Positions 1 to 7,154 are shown, numbered from the stretch's first letter. The stretch is DNA of 7,763 nt from Acidimicrobiaceae bacterium (GCA_013044415.1 JABEUO010000179.1:1-7763), one strand, 5' to 3'. Notes: a model not told the origin generated them from the sequence alone. Made by a program: numbers and translations.

Positions 1-117
1 GGATCATCTAGGCGCAGTTCGCTAGTCGGCCAGAAATGGTTCCCGGGGACGAACGGGAACTCGCCCTATAAGAAACCAGGAGGTAAAAAGCTTTATCTAG
101 GTGAAAGTCCGCTTTAG
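1..117 (+). CDS. Possible C-terminal end of a convergent gene (partial, unknown)
   Basis: Frame 1 on the plus strand is open from the first base to a TAG at 115-117, and it is the only open plus-strand frame here. It reads as a basic, Gly/Lys-rich tail that includes the stretches GQKWFPGTNG and KKPGGKKLYLG. If real, it would be the 3' end of a gene entering from the left. It would overlap the stop codon of the convergent helicase gene (114-116) by two bases, which is a common arrangement. I do not recognise a family. An open frame of 38 codons can easily arise by chance, and a minus-strand frame over the same stretch is also mostly open, so this is only a candidate. Confidence 0.25.
   Translation, partial: GSSRRSSLVGQKWFPGTNGNSPYKKPGGKKLYLGESPL
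39..60 (-). terminator. Weak candidate terminator hairpin after the helicase gene
   Basis: A perfect 7-bp inverted repeat (gttcccg at 39-45, cgggaac at 54-60) surrounds an 8-nt loop, about 55 nt beyond the helicase stop. On the minus strand it is followed only by a poor T-containing stretch (ccatttctgg), so it is not a textbook intrinsic terminator. It also lies inside the possible plus-strand reading frame. Confidence 0.18.
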
Positions 118-1427
118 TCGGAATCAGATAAGGCACCCTCGTCGCCATATTCGCTCGTCGATTCGGCGAGAGCGTCCGATGCCGCCCTCAAGCGTTCGTC
201 GAGCTCGAATATTTGATCATTGAGTACCAGCGCCATGGAGTTCATACCCTTGATATAGAGTCCATCTAGGGAGCGGAGTCTGGACAATGCTACATACCCC
301 ATCCCCGGAGCGAAGGTCCTGCTCAAGTCGACTTCGGCTGAATCTATGCTCATCCCTTGGCTCTTATGGATGGTGATAGCCCAGGCGAGTCGGAGGGGAA
401 GCTGGGAAATCTCGGCTACCACCTCATCGTCTTCGGTATGTTGCCAGAGGTATGGTGAGACATTAATCTCCCTATGGCCATCCGCGAGTTCGACCACTAC
501 CCGGCCCTGTTCAAAGCGTGCGACCCTCCCACGGCTCCCGTTAGCGAAGGCCTTTGAGGGGTCGTTAGCCACGAACATCACCTCGGCTCCGACCTTCAAC
601 TCGAGGTGGCCCGGAGCGAGTATCCGCTTAGCCAGCTGCTCTACGGCGGCGGAGGGCCCCCGTGGTCGCATATCAAAACTAGCGCTAGTGCCACCAAGAA
701 GGGCGAGCCGTCGATGATTAATCGAATCCACGTCAACATTATGCGCAAAGAGCCTGGTCACCTCCTCCTCGGCCGGCGGCCTAATGCGTCTTCTCGCCTC
801 CAAGAGGGCGATGTGATCATCGTTCAACGTGCCCCTTCGCATCGCCTCCAAAACCGCTAGGAGCCCATCATCCCCCTGCCGATGCTGCTCGTCGAGGTAA
901 CAGACGAGGGGGTCGAGGTCCTTCCAAGCCGAGCTCTCGTGAGCGAAGTCAAAATCAGATGAAGAACGGCTCACCGGAGGAAGCTGGAACATGTCACCTA
1001 CCAGTACCATCTGGAGGCCGCCAAATGGTCGATGGTCACGCCGAAGTTCCTTCGTCAGGGTATCTAACATCGAGAGAAAATTGCCCGAGAGCATCGACAC
1101 TTCATCGATAACCAAGACGTCGGTATTCAAAAAACGGGAGATGAGCTTCCCCCTGCGACCAAAGGCGGCTAAATCCTTGGAATCGAGGCTCTCCTTTATA
1201 CCGATTTGCGACCACGAATGTATCGTCGATCCCGAGATATGGGTGGCGGCGATCCCGGTCGAAGCGGTGACGGCGACCTTGCGACCCTTTGATATAGCGT
1301 TCTGGACAAACTTACTCAAGAGGTAAGATTTGCCAGCTCCCGGAGCTCCGGTTAAAAAGACCGACCTCCCGGACATCAAAATGGTCATCGCCTGCGACTG
1401 CTTCATAAACCAAAACGCTACCCGCAT
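114..1427 (-). CDS. PIF1/RecD-type SF1B DNA helicase (AAA ATPase)
   Basis: This is a predicted cytoplasmic ATP-dependent 5'-3' DNA helicase. PIF1-family enzymes unwind forked DNA, G-quadruplexes and RNA-DNA hybrids during replication and repair. The 437-residue frame shows the helicase motifs in order: Walker A GAPGAGKS (27-34), motif Ia VTASTGIAA (53-61) with the PIF1-type TIHSW just after (68-72), Walker B VLVIDE (104-109), motif III VGDMFQLPPV (143-152), a DEQHRQ motif near 180, and the C-terminal IHKSQG (353-358) with YVALSR (378-383). It ends in an acidic tail and lacks large accessory domains, so it is a compact family member. The start is uncertain. The ATG at 1404-1406 (residue 8) matches how relatives begin (MKQSQAMTIL, directly before the nucleotide-binding motif). 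Neither start has a clear Shine-Dalgarno. For the 1406 start, a TAGCGT 8 nt upstream could indicate a leaderless transcript. The neighbouring sugar genes do not suggest a shared role. Confidence 0.93.
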   Translation of the reverse strand: MRVAFWFMKQSQAMTILMSGRSVFLTGAPGAGKSYLLSKFVQNAISKGRKVAVTASTGIAATHISGSTIHSWSQIGIKESLDSKDLAAFGRRGKLISRFLNTDVLVIDEVSMLSGNFLSMLDTLTKELRRDHRPFGGLQMVLVGDMFQLPPVSRSSSDFDFAHESSAWKDLDPLVCYLDEQHRQGDDGLLAVLEAMRRGTLNDDHIALLEARRRIRPPAEEEVTRLFAHNVDVDSINHRRLALLGGTSASFDMRPRGPSAAVEQLAKRILAPGHLELKVGAEVMFVANDPSKAFANGSRGRVARFEQGRVVVELADGHREINVSPYLWQHTEDDEVVAEISQLPLRLAWAITIHKSQGMSIDSAEVDLSRTFAPGMGYVALSRLRSLDGLYIKGMNSMALVLNDQIFELDERLRAASDALAESTSEYGDEGALSDSD

Positions 1428-1437
1428 TCGAGCGATT

Positions 1438-1472
1438 GGGCACCGTTCACTCGGGGCAGTAGTGAATCGCCC
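1438..1472. repeat. Imperfect inverted repeat upstream of the helicase
   Basis: TTCACT (1446-1451) pairs with AGTGAA (1461-1466) around a 9-nt centre. An outer GGGC (1438-1441) pairs with GCCC (1469-1472) across a small internal loop. It lies 11-45 bp upstream of the first helicase ATG, where it could be an operator or a leader structure. No function can be read from the sequence alone. Confidence 0.3.
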
Positions 1473-1560
1473 AACGAGGTCCCATGCCTCGATTTATTGA
1501 TCGCAAAGGCGAGTCAGCAGTGGGTCCGAATCCAGCGATAGGGGTAGCAATACATCACCC

Positions 1561-1589
1561 TTCAGAACAGTCGCTAGGTTCGATATGGT
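1561..1589 (+). promoter_or_regulatory. Weak candidate promoter for the epimerase gene
   Basis: TTCAGA (1561-1566) and TATGGT (1584-1589) are spaced by 17 bp. Each matches four of six bases of the sigma-70 consensus. The site lies about 60 bp before the epimerase start, in the divergent gap that runs from 1428 to 1648. The gap shows no gene of its own. The match is poor enough to occur by chance. Confidence 0.22.
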
Positions 1590-1639
1590 ACTTTGCAGGC
1601 CGAATTCAATCAGCCTTTTACGTCTAGTCATCCAGTTTC

Positions 1640-1651
1640 GGAGGAAGTTTG
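1640..1651 (+). promoter_or_regulatory. Ribosome binding site setting a TTG start
   Basis: GGAGG (1640-1644) sits 4 nt before TTG (1649-1651). An in-frame TAG at 1625-1627 excludes any start further upstream, and no ATG or GTG lies between that stop and the TTG. The epimerase therefore most likely begins at TTG. Confidence 0.6.
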
Positions 1652-2596
1652 ACTTCAGACATACTCGGTCCTAACGGCGAGGAGAGCGAGCTTGACTTCG
1701 CGGGACAGGAAGTCGTTTGTTGTGAACTAGGGGCGACCCTTAGAAGCTACCGTTGGGATTCTAACGACGTCATAGACGGCTTCCGTTTCGATCAGCGGTG
1801 TCACGATGCCCGCGGTCAAACGCTAATACCCTGGCCTAATAGGGTTGAAGGTGGTCGATACAGCTGGAAATCGCGCTCCTATCAATTGGAAATTTCCGAG
1901 CCCAATTGGCAAAACGCAATACACGGGTTGACCAGATGGCAACCTTGGACCCTTATAACCCAAAGCGAGAATTCGCTCGTCTACTCGCTTCGCCTCTACC
2001 CTTGCACGGGATGGCCATTCACCCTTGACGCTACGATCGAATATTCGCTAGGCGAAGAGGGCCTAAGCGTCGTTACGAGGGTCAAGAATATCGGTTCCGA
2101 CCCAGCGCCCTTTGGAACGGGGGCACACCCCTATTTCACTCTGGGCAGAAAGGGTATCGACTCGCTATTTCTAGAAGTTCCCGCAGAGACCTACTATCCG
2201 ATGAAAGAGAGGGGGATACCCGGACACGGCGAGCCCTGTTCGAAGTCGGTATGGGACCTATCGACCCCCAAACAGATCGGCCAATTAGAGTTCGACATAT
2301 CGATGTCGGGACTCCCGAGGGACAAAAACGGAATCGCCAGAGCCAGATTGCTCGATGGAGAGGGTAGTTCGATAGAGCTCTGGATGGATAGAAATTATGA
2401 CTTTACCCAGATCTATAGCGCCGACAGGGTCAGCGATCCAGACAGAAGGCGGATGTCAATAGCCCTCGAGCCGATGACCTGCGCACCGAACGCCTTCAAC
2501 TCCGGCGTCGGTCTCATTACGCTTAATCCAGGTGAAGAATTCGCCGCCAGTTGGGGAATTTCACCACATATAGCCTCGGTAAGTGACCTACGCTAG
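1649..2596 (+). CDS. Aldose 1-epimerase (galactose mutarotase family)
   Basis: This 315-residue cytoplasmic protein is predicted to interconvert the alpha and beta anomers of free aldoses such as glucose, galactose or xylose. Family landmarks are all present: PWPNR followed by GG-Y (61-71), NAIHG with the catalytic-type histidine H92, TGAHPYF with the second histidine H160, and ALEPMTCAPNAFNSG with the expected general base E274. The length is close to the usual 300-350 residues, and no signal peptide is visible. The gene starts at TTG, chosen because of the GGAGG just upstream and an in-frame stop at 1625. A long hairpin follows the stop at once, so it may be its own transcription unit and not co-transcribed with the permeases 253 bp downstream. 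Its presence next to a retaining glycosidase fits sugar release followed by anomer equilibration. The exact sugar is unknown. Confidence 0.92.
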   Translation: MTSDILGPNGEESELDFAGQEVVCCELGATLRSYRWDSNDVIDGFRFDQRCHDARGQTLIPWPNRVEGGRYSWKSRSYQLEISEPNWQNAIHGLTRWQPWTLITQSENSLVYSLRLYPCTGWPFTLDATIEYSLGEEGLSVVTRVKNIGSDPAPFGTGAHPYFTLGRKGIDSLFLEVPAETYYPMKERGIPGHGEPCSKSVWDLSTPKQIGQLEFDISMSGLPRDKNGIARARLLDGEGSSIELWMDRNYDFTQIYSADRVSDPDRRRMSIALEPMTCAPNAFNSGVGLITLNPGEEFAASWGISPHIASVSDLR

Positions 2597-2598
2597 AT

Positions 2599-2650
2599 CT
2601 TGGCGGTTGGAACCTCGAGACCGAGTTCTAAAAGCCAAGCGGTGAATTTT
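2599..2650 (+). terminator. Candidate terminator after the epimerase gene
   Basis: Beginning three bases after the stop is a long imperfect hairpin. The outer stem is CTTGGC (2599-2604) with GCCAAG (2634-2639). After a 2x2 internal loop, the inner stem pairs 2607-2617 with 2622-2631 around an AGAC loop, with one bulged C. It is followed by GAATTTT (2644-2650), a short T run set 7 nt away from the stem. The folding is good but the T tract is weak and displaced, so attenuation or mRNA 3'-end protection is also possible. Confidence 0.42.
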
Positions 2651-2679
2651 ACTAATTTGACCGAAGGTATCGGATAAGG

Positions 2680-2708
2680 TTGACAACCAACCCTTGGGCA
2701 TATAGCAT
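2680..2708 (+). promoter_or_regulatory. Promoter of the permease-GH31 operon with operator-like palindrome
   Basis: A perfect -35 TTGACA (2680-2685) is separated by 17 bp from TAGCAT (2703-2708, four of six). A TATAGC at 2701 would give a 15-bp spacer instead. The -35 box lies inside an 11-bp perfect palindrome, ggttg-a-caacc (2678-2688), suitable for a dimeric repressor or a chance feature. Transcription from here would leave a leader of roughly 135 nt before the first permease. No regulator gene is seen in the window. Confidence 0.5.
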
Positions 2709-2791
2709 TTTGGCCAGAGGTCATACCAGACAATCGATGTATCTATCCCCTTTGGAACAGCAGAGGGTCGGGTTAGGCCTTGTCGGACGGC

Positions 2792-2816
2792 TGCACTTGC
2801 ACTTAGGTGCTGTGCA
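2792..2816 (+). repeat. Hairpin in the operon leader
   Basis: TGCAC (2792-2796) pairs with GTGCA (2812-2816), and inside it GCAC (2799-2802) pairs with GTGC (2807-2810) around TTAG. A 2x1 internal loop separates the two stems. It lies 20 nt before the Shine-Dalgarno of the first permease, so it could modulate translation or act as an operator in DNA. No known riboswitch pattern is recognisable. Confidence 0.33.
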
Positions 2817-2835
2817 TACCGTAAAGAGTAGCCAC

Positions 2836-2852
2836 AGGAGGGGGAATTGATG
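2836..2852 (+). promoter_or_regulatory. Strong ribosome binding site for the first permease
   Basis: AGGAGG (2836-2841) is followed after 8 nt by ATG (2850-2852). This spacing favours the ATG over the TTG directly before it at 2847-2849. Confidence 0.7.
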
Positions 2853-3809
2853 AGCCAGGCGGTCGAGGCCACCGGTCGTCGGCGGAGGCAAGGGGGTCTA
2901 AGACCTTCGCTTCGCACAAAAAGGTCCCGAAGTCTCAGTTCGCAAGAACGTCGATTTGCGTTTTGGCTTCTCCTGCCGACCCTGGTGGGGTTGAGCGCCA
3001 TCCTCCTCTACCCTTCAATCCAGACGATCCTCTGGTCTTTCCAGCACTACATCCTGACCGACCCACTAAATCACAGCTATGGGCTCGGCAACTACCGCCA
3101 GTTGATCCACGATCACATATTCTGGATGGCTCTACGATTCACCATCTTCTACGCCGTGCTAAGCGTCATCGGACAGACCCTCGTCGGTCTGGGTGTCGCA
3201 GTAATGGCGAATCGCGAGTTCAAGGGTCGCGGCATCTTCAGAGCCGCTCTACTCTTCCCATGGATGATGCCGACGGTGATCACTGCGGTAGTTTGGCGTT
3301 TCATGTACGACCCTAACTATGGACTTTTCAATGGGGTCTTGCAGCGCCTAGGGCTTCCGCACGCTTTTGTATGGCTCGGAACTCCAACCTTGGCGGTTAT
3401 CGCCCTCTTCTTGCTCGCTATCTGGAAAGTAAACTCCTTCGCCGCTCTGGTATTTCTAGCTGGATTACAGTCGATTCCCGCTTCGGTGTACGAAGCTGCG
3501 GACGTCGATGGCGCCAATCCATGGCAACGTTTCTGGCGGATCACCATGCCGATGCTCAAACCGACGATCCTCGTCGTATTGGTACTGCGCACGGTCGAAG
3601 CACTCCAGGCATTCGACATTATCTACGGCCTGACCCTCGGCGGGCCAGGATATTCGACACTCAACCTCCCCCTATACCTCTACCAACAGTCGATTCAGGG
3701 ATTGAACTTTGGATACGGCTCGGCCATGGGGGTCGTCCTTGCGATCATGATTGCGCTGTTCGCACTTTTGTACATGAAGGTCCTATATCGCCCAGATTCC
3801 CTGGGTTAG
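2850..3809 (+). CDS. Carbohydrate ABC transporter permease, MalF/UgpA type (CUT1)
   Basis: This inner-membrane protein of 319 residues forms half of the translocation channel of a sugar ABC importer. Six hydrophobic segments fit the family: about 38-60, 97-120, 130-152, 178-206, 238-262 and 289-312. The basic N-terminal tail (residues 10-35, rich in Arg/Lys) should face the cytoplasm. The EAA loop that docks the ATPase is clear: EAADVDGANPWQRFWRITMP (215-234). Segment three carries the typical FPWMMPTVITAVVWRFMY, and the C-terminal half has a GGPGYSTLNLPLYLY stretch common in this family. Start ATG 2850 follows an ideal AGGAGG. It is the first gene of the operon, and the second permease begins 17 bp after its stop. 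Unusually, no substrate-binding protein gene precedes it and no ATPase gene is nearby. The substrate is unknown, but the linked GH31 gene suggests an alpha-linked oligosaccharide. Confidence 0.94.
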   Translation: MSQAVEATGRRRRQGGLRPSLRTKRSRSLSSQERRFAFWLLLPTLVGLSAILLYPSIQTILWSFQHYILTDPLNHSYGLGNYRQLIHDHIFWMALRFTIFYAVLSVIGQTLVGLGVAVMANREFKGRGIFRAALLFPWMMPTVITAVVWRFMYDPNYGLFNGVLQRLGLPHAFVWLGTPTLAVIALFLLAIWKVNSFAALVFLAGLQSIPASVYEAADVDGANPWQRFWRITMPMLKPTILVVLVLRTVEALQAFDIIYGLTLGGPGYSTLNLPLYLYQQSIQGLNFGYGSAMGVVLAIMIALFALLYMKVLYRPDSLG

Positions 3810-3826
3810 AAAAAAGAGAGCTACAG

Positions 3827-4732
3827 ATGACAACAACCTCAAAACCGCCAAGCCGTAAGAGGGTCAGGGTGAAGTCACCCGAGCCTTCCAAGGTGGCGCG
3901 CCGTCACGGATGGGCGAGGGCAAGGATGGGAGTCTTTAACCTAAGCGCCATCATCTTAGGCTTTTATGCGCTCTTCCCGGTTATTTGGATCCTGATAACG
4001 TCGCTCAAGCCACAGGCGCAGTTGACTACCCAGCCGGTGACACTCATACCGACTTCGGTCACCTTAGGAAGCTACCGCACGGCCCTGAGCCAAGCACCCT
4101 TTGGTCGTTACTACTTCAACTCTCTGCTGGTAACGGTGTCATCCACCATATTTAGTCTCATCCTCGGTACGTTCGCCGGCTATGCCTTGGCGAGACTCCG
4201 TTTCCGTTTCAAAAGGCTGATCCTGATGATCATCCTCGCCTTCTCCTTCTTGCCGCCGATTACCCTCGTGGTTCCGCTCTTCAACCTGTTTAGGCACTTC
4301 AACCTGTTGAACACCTATTGGGCGCTGATCATCCCCTACACGTTTTTGACCCTCCCGATATGCGTCTGGTTGATGAACGCCTACCTTCAAGACCTCCCCA
4401 AGGAACTCGAGGAGGCCGCTATGGTAGACGGCTTGACAACCTTCGGAGCATTCTTCAGGATCATCCTCCGGGTATCTGTTCCTGGTGTGGTCACCACTGG
4501 GCTAATCATCTTCGCCACGAACTGGAATGAATTCTTGCTCGCACTGACCTTTATGACCAACAACCAGATGCGCACCCTGCCGGTCGGGATCGCGCTCTAC
4601 CCCGGACAGTACACCTTCCCGTGGGGGATCATTTCGGCGGCGACGGTATTGGCGCTCGTACCCGTTGCGCTAGGCGTCTCGGTATTCCAACGTCGCCTGA
4701 TAAGTGGACTAACCCTGGGAGCTGTGAAGTGA
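3827..4732 (+). CDS. Carbohydrate ABC transporter permease, MalG type (CUT1)
   Basis: This is the second membrane subunit of the importer, 301 residues, expected to dimerise with the product of the gene before it. A basic N-terminal tail (residues 6-34) leads into six hydrophobic segments: about 38-60, 97-121, 129-153, 163-183, 218-241 and 264-287. The EAA loop is EEAAMVDGLTTFGAFFRIIL (195-214). Other MalG-like features are SLKPQAQL after the first segment, NSLLVT opening the second, ATNWNEFLLALTFM in the fifth, and PVGIALY before the last. The ATG at 3827 is chosen because it lies 17 bp beyond the preceding stop and puts the first membrane segment at a normal distance. The frame stays open much further upstream, but that part is an out-of-frame overlap with the first permease. 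The Shine-Dalgarno is weak (AGAGAG, 3815-3820), suggesting translational coupling. The last bases overlap the GTG of the glycosidase gene. Confidence 0.94.
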   Translation: MTTTSKPPSRKRVRVKSPEPSKVARRHGWARARMGVFNLSAIILGFYALFPVIWILITSLKPQAQLTTQPVTLIPTSVTLGSYRTALSQAPFGRYYFNSLLVTVSSTIFSLILGTFAGYALARLRFRFKRLILMIILAFSFLPPITLVVPLFNLFRHFNLLNTYWALIIPYTFLTLPICVWLMNAYLQDLPKELEEAAMVDGLTTFGAFFRIILRVSVPGVVTTGLIIFATNWNEFLLALTFMTNNQMRTLPVGIALYPGQYTFPWGIISAATVLALVPVALGVSVFQRRLISGLTLGAVK

Positions 4733-7131
4733 CGATGACGGGTCAAAACGGTAACGAGAAAACCGATGAGGCTAACTTTCTACTAAGGACGATCCAGAGG
4801 GTCGAGCAACTTTCAGATGGGGTTTTATTACACGTCTCTTCGGTCTCCTACCTCCCGATAGGTCGGGTAGCGGGGATAATCACCACTGAGCCAGCGGGCC
4901 TGCAGGGCCTCGAATCCCTCCTCCCTAACGCACCCAAGCTCGAAGAGAAATCGACCCAAGACACCGACAACACCGTTAGGTCAGATGCCGTCTTATTGGT
5001 CAGGGGGTATAACGACAACACACTGAGGTTGACGATGCTCCCAGGCACCGACTGGCCAAGCGACGAGGTCGGTGAGGGATACGGGATCCTATTGGACGAA
5101 CTACCGGGTCCGATAGAGCTTTCAACCAAGGAGTCCGAATCCACGGTGGAGGTCTCAACGGGCACGCTAACCCTCGTCTTCGACAGGTTCCCATTCGGTT
5201 TCGAGCTTTTAGACGAAAAAAGGAGACGTGTCGCTGCCACAGGTGGGGCTCGGAGGCAGGTAGCCGGCTTTCCCTTCACTGCGGCGATGAACTTCGGTCC
5301 AAATAGGAGTGGGTTCTCTCTCGAGTTGCACCCGGGGGAGAAGATAATCGGATTGGGTGAGCAGTTCTCCAGCGTAAACCATCTAGGCAGGAAGTTCGAA
5401 CTGGTAGCCAACGATGCCCTAGGGGTAGGAACGGGACTAGTCTACAAGCCCGCACCGATCTGGCACTCCTCCAAGGGATACAGTGCTTTTGTCCACACCC
5501 CAGGTCCAATGTCGGTCTCGGTTGGGACACCGTATCCAAGTATCCTCCAGGTCGACAACGAGATCGGGCACCTGGACCTATTTCTAATCGCCGGAGAGGG
5601 TCTCAAGGAGCGATTGACCCACTACTGCGAACTAACCGGACGTATGAACGTCCCACCCAGATGGGCCATGGGGAGCTGGATGTCGAGGTGCCGCTATTCG
5701 AGCCGAAAGGAGCTCGAAGAGGCCGCCAGCGGTATGCGAGAACACCAAATCCCCTGCGACGTCTTGCACATCGACCCCGACTGGCTAGTGCTAGACCGAC
5801 TCAACTGCGACTTCATCTGGTCCGAGGAGAAGTATCCCAAACCTAAAGAGATGTTCGCCAACCTTTTAGAGGACGGCTTTCACGTCTCGGTTTGGGAGCT
5901 CCCATACCTCGACGAGGCTTCCCCTTTGAGTCAAGTCGCCAAGGAGATGGGCTACTTAGTAAAGGCCCAAAACGGGGCGCCCGCCGTGGTCGACCGTACC
6001 TTCTCGAGGGACGGCCGACCGAGGTTTCTAGTCGACTTTTCGAATCCGGACGCACGGAAGTGGTGGGCAGAGAAGAACGAGGGCCTCTTGGACCTTGGAG
6101 CCTCAGTGCTAAAGTGCGACTTTGGCGAGGGCCTACCCGATTCGGCTTTGATGTCCGACGGTTTGAGCGGCCGTAACTGGAGAAACCTCTATCCACTGTG
6201 GTACTCGAGGACGGTCCACGAAACGATCGCTAAAAAGACAGAGAGGGAGCCCCTCGTCTGGTCGAGGAGTGGTTGGGCCGGATCACAGAGGTACCCGGCA
6301 CAGTGGGGAGGTGATCCAGAGGCGTCATTCGCTGCGCTAGCTGCGAGCTTGCGTGGCGGGCTAGGTTGGGCGGTCTCCGCTCCGGGGATGTGGTCACACG
6401 ACATCGGCGGCTTCTACGGAGTAGGTCCATCAAAAGAACTCTTCATCCGATGGAGTCAGGTTGGATGTCTCTCGCCGCTCACCCGTTTCCATGGTCTAAC
6501 CCCCAGGGAACCGTGGGTCTTCGGGGACGAGGTCCTCGAGATCGTCAGGAGCTTCGTAGAACTGCGGTATCGACTACTTCCTTACCTCATGAGTTCGGCC
6601 AGCCAGTCTGCGAAGTTCGGCTGGCCGATGCTGCGACCGCTCAGCTTTGAGGACCCGACCGACACCACGCTCTATGACGTAGAGCACGAATTCCTGCTTG
6701 GGCCAGACATCTTGGTGGTGGCGGTGCTGGTGGGTACTACCCCAACGGCAGAGGTCGAGGTCGTACTTCCAAAGGGTAGCTGGTCTGACTTCTGGTCCGG
6801 GGAGTCCCATCTCGGTCCTAAACGCTTCATCACCGAGGTACCACTTGAGCGATTGCCGATATTCGTCCGAACTGGTGCATCAATCCCCTTTGGAAAGCTG
6901 GCGCAACATAGCGGGGAAATTCCAGAGGACCAGTGGTCGATTTCGCTCTGGGCGGGACAAGGCGTCACGACGACCATCTACCAGGGTGAAGACGAGTTCC
7001 GTTACCGATACGACTCCGACAAGGGGGTACTCATCGCAGACGAGCCTAAGAGGAGGATTACGGCCGCCCAGTTACACAACATTGACGGTAGCGTCGTCGA
7101 AGTTGGGATCGAATTCACCCGTTCGAGCTGA
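4729..7131 (+). CDS. GH31 alpha-glycosidase (alpha-xylosidase/alpha-glucosidase, YicI-like)
   Basis: This predicted cytoplasmic retaining exo-glycosidase of 800 residues has no signal peptide. It has an N-terminal beta-sandwich, a TIM barrel from about residue 300 and a C-terminal beta domain, as in GH31. Key residues are visible. The nucleophile is D464 in LKCDFGEG, and the acid/base is D529 in RYPAQWGGD, preceded by R513 in WSRSGWAGSQ. Substrate-pocket motifs are HIDPDW (347-352) and WSHDIGGF (555-562). The pattern KCDFGE plus AGSQ-x-P-x-WGGD and the length recall E. coli YicI, an alpha-xylosidase of 772 residues, so alpha-xylosides such as isoprimeverose or alpha-glucosides are likely substrates. 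Sequence reading cannot separate these. GTG at 4729 overlaps the permease stop (GTGA) and has GGGAG 7 nt upstream. ATG 4735 is an alternative. The frame continues back to 4621, but that part lies inside the permease. Overlap with the transporter implies that the enzyme digests the imported sugar. Confidence 0.93.
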   Translation: MTMTGQNGNEKTDEANFLLRTIQRVEQLSDGVLLHVSSVSYLPIGRVAGIITTEPAGLQGLESLLPNAPKLEEKSTQDTDNTVRSDAVLLVRGYNDNTLRLTMLPGTDWPSDEVGEGYGILLDELPGPIELSTKESESTVEVSTGTLTLVFDRFPFGFELLDEKRRRVAATGGARRQVAGFPFTAAMNFGPNRSGFSLELHPGEKIIGLGEQFSSVNHLGRKFELVANDALGVGTGLVYKPAPIWHSSKGYSAFVHTPGPMSVSVGTPYPSILQVDNEIGHLDLFLIAGEGLKERLTHYCELTGRMNVPPRWAMGSWMSRCRYSSRKELEEAASGMREHQIPCDVLHIDPDWLVLDRLNCDFIWSEEKYPKPKEMFANLLEDGFHVSVWELPYLDEASPLSQVAKEMGYLVKAQNGAPAVVDRTFSRDGRPRFLVDFSNPDARKWWAEKNEGLLDLGASVLKCDFGEGLPDSALMSDGLSGRNWRNLYPLWYSRTVHETIAKKTEREPLVWSRSGWAGSQRYPAQWGGDPEASFAALAASLRGGLGWAVSAPGMWSHDIGGFYGVGPSKELFIRWSQVGCLSPLTRFHGLTPREPWVFGDEVLEIVRSFVELRYRLLPYLMSSASQSAKFGWPMLRPLSFEDPTDTTLYDVEHEFLLGPDILVVAVLVGTTPTAEVEVVLPKGSWSDFWSGESHLGPKRFITEVPLERLPIFVRTGASIPFGKLAQHSGEIPEDQWSISLWAGQGVTTTIYQGEDEFRYRYDSDKGVLIADEPKRRITAAQLHNIDGSVVEVGIEFTRSS

Positions 7132-7154
7132 TTTTACGCCACCTCTCCTCCGTC

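Noticed and set aside
78..103. AGGAGG on the plus strand followed by GTG
   Set aside because: The spacing of 17 nt to GTG 101 is too long, and the frame would run antisense through the helicase.
2588..3001. Minus-strand open frame of 137 codons across the gap before the permeases
   Set aside because: It overlaps the end of the epimerase and the start of the first permease, has an unlikely composition, and would run against the promoter and ribosome binding site found there.
3371..3826. Upstream in-frame extension of the second permease
   Set aside because: It lies wholly inside the first permease in another frame, does not look like a transporter sequence, and ATG 3827 has the right spacing.
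4621..4728. Upstream in-frame extension of the GH31 gene
   Set aside because: It lies inside the last coding part of the permease. The GTGA overlap with GGGAG upstream is a better start.
5843..6196. Opposed open frames of about 100 codons inside the GH31 gene (both strands)
   Set aside because: They are Arg/Pro/Gly-rich shadows of a gene with clear catalytic motifs in the main frame.
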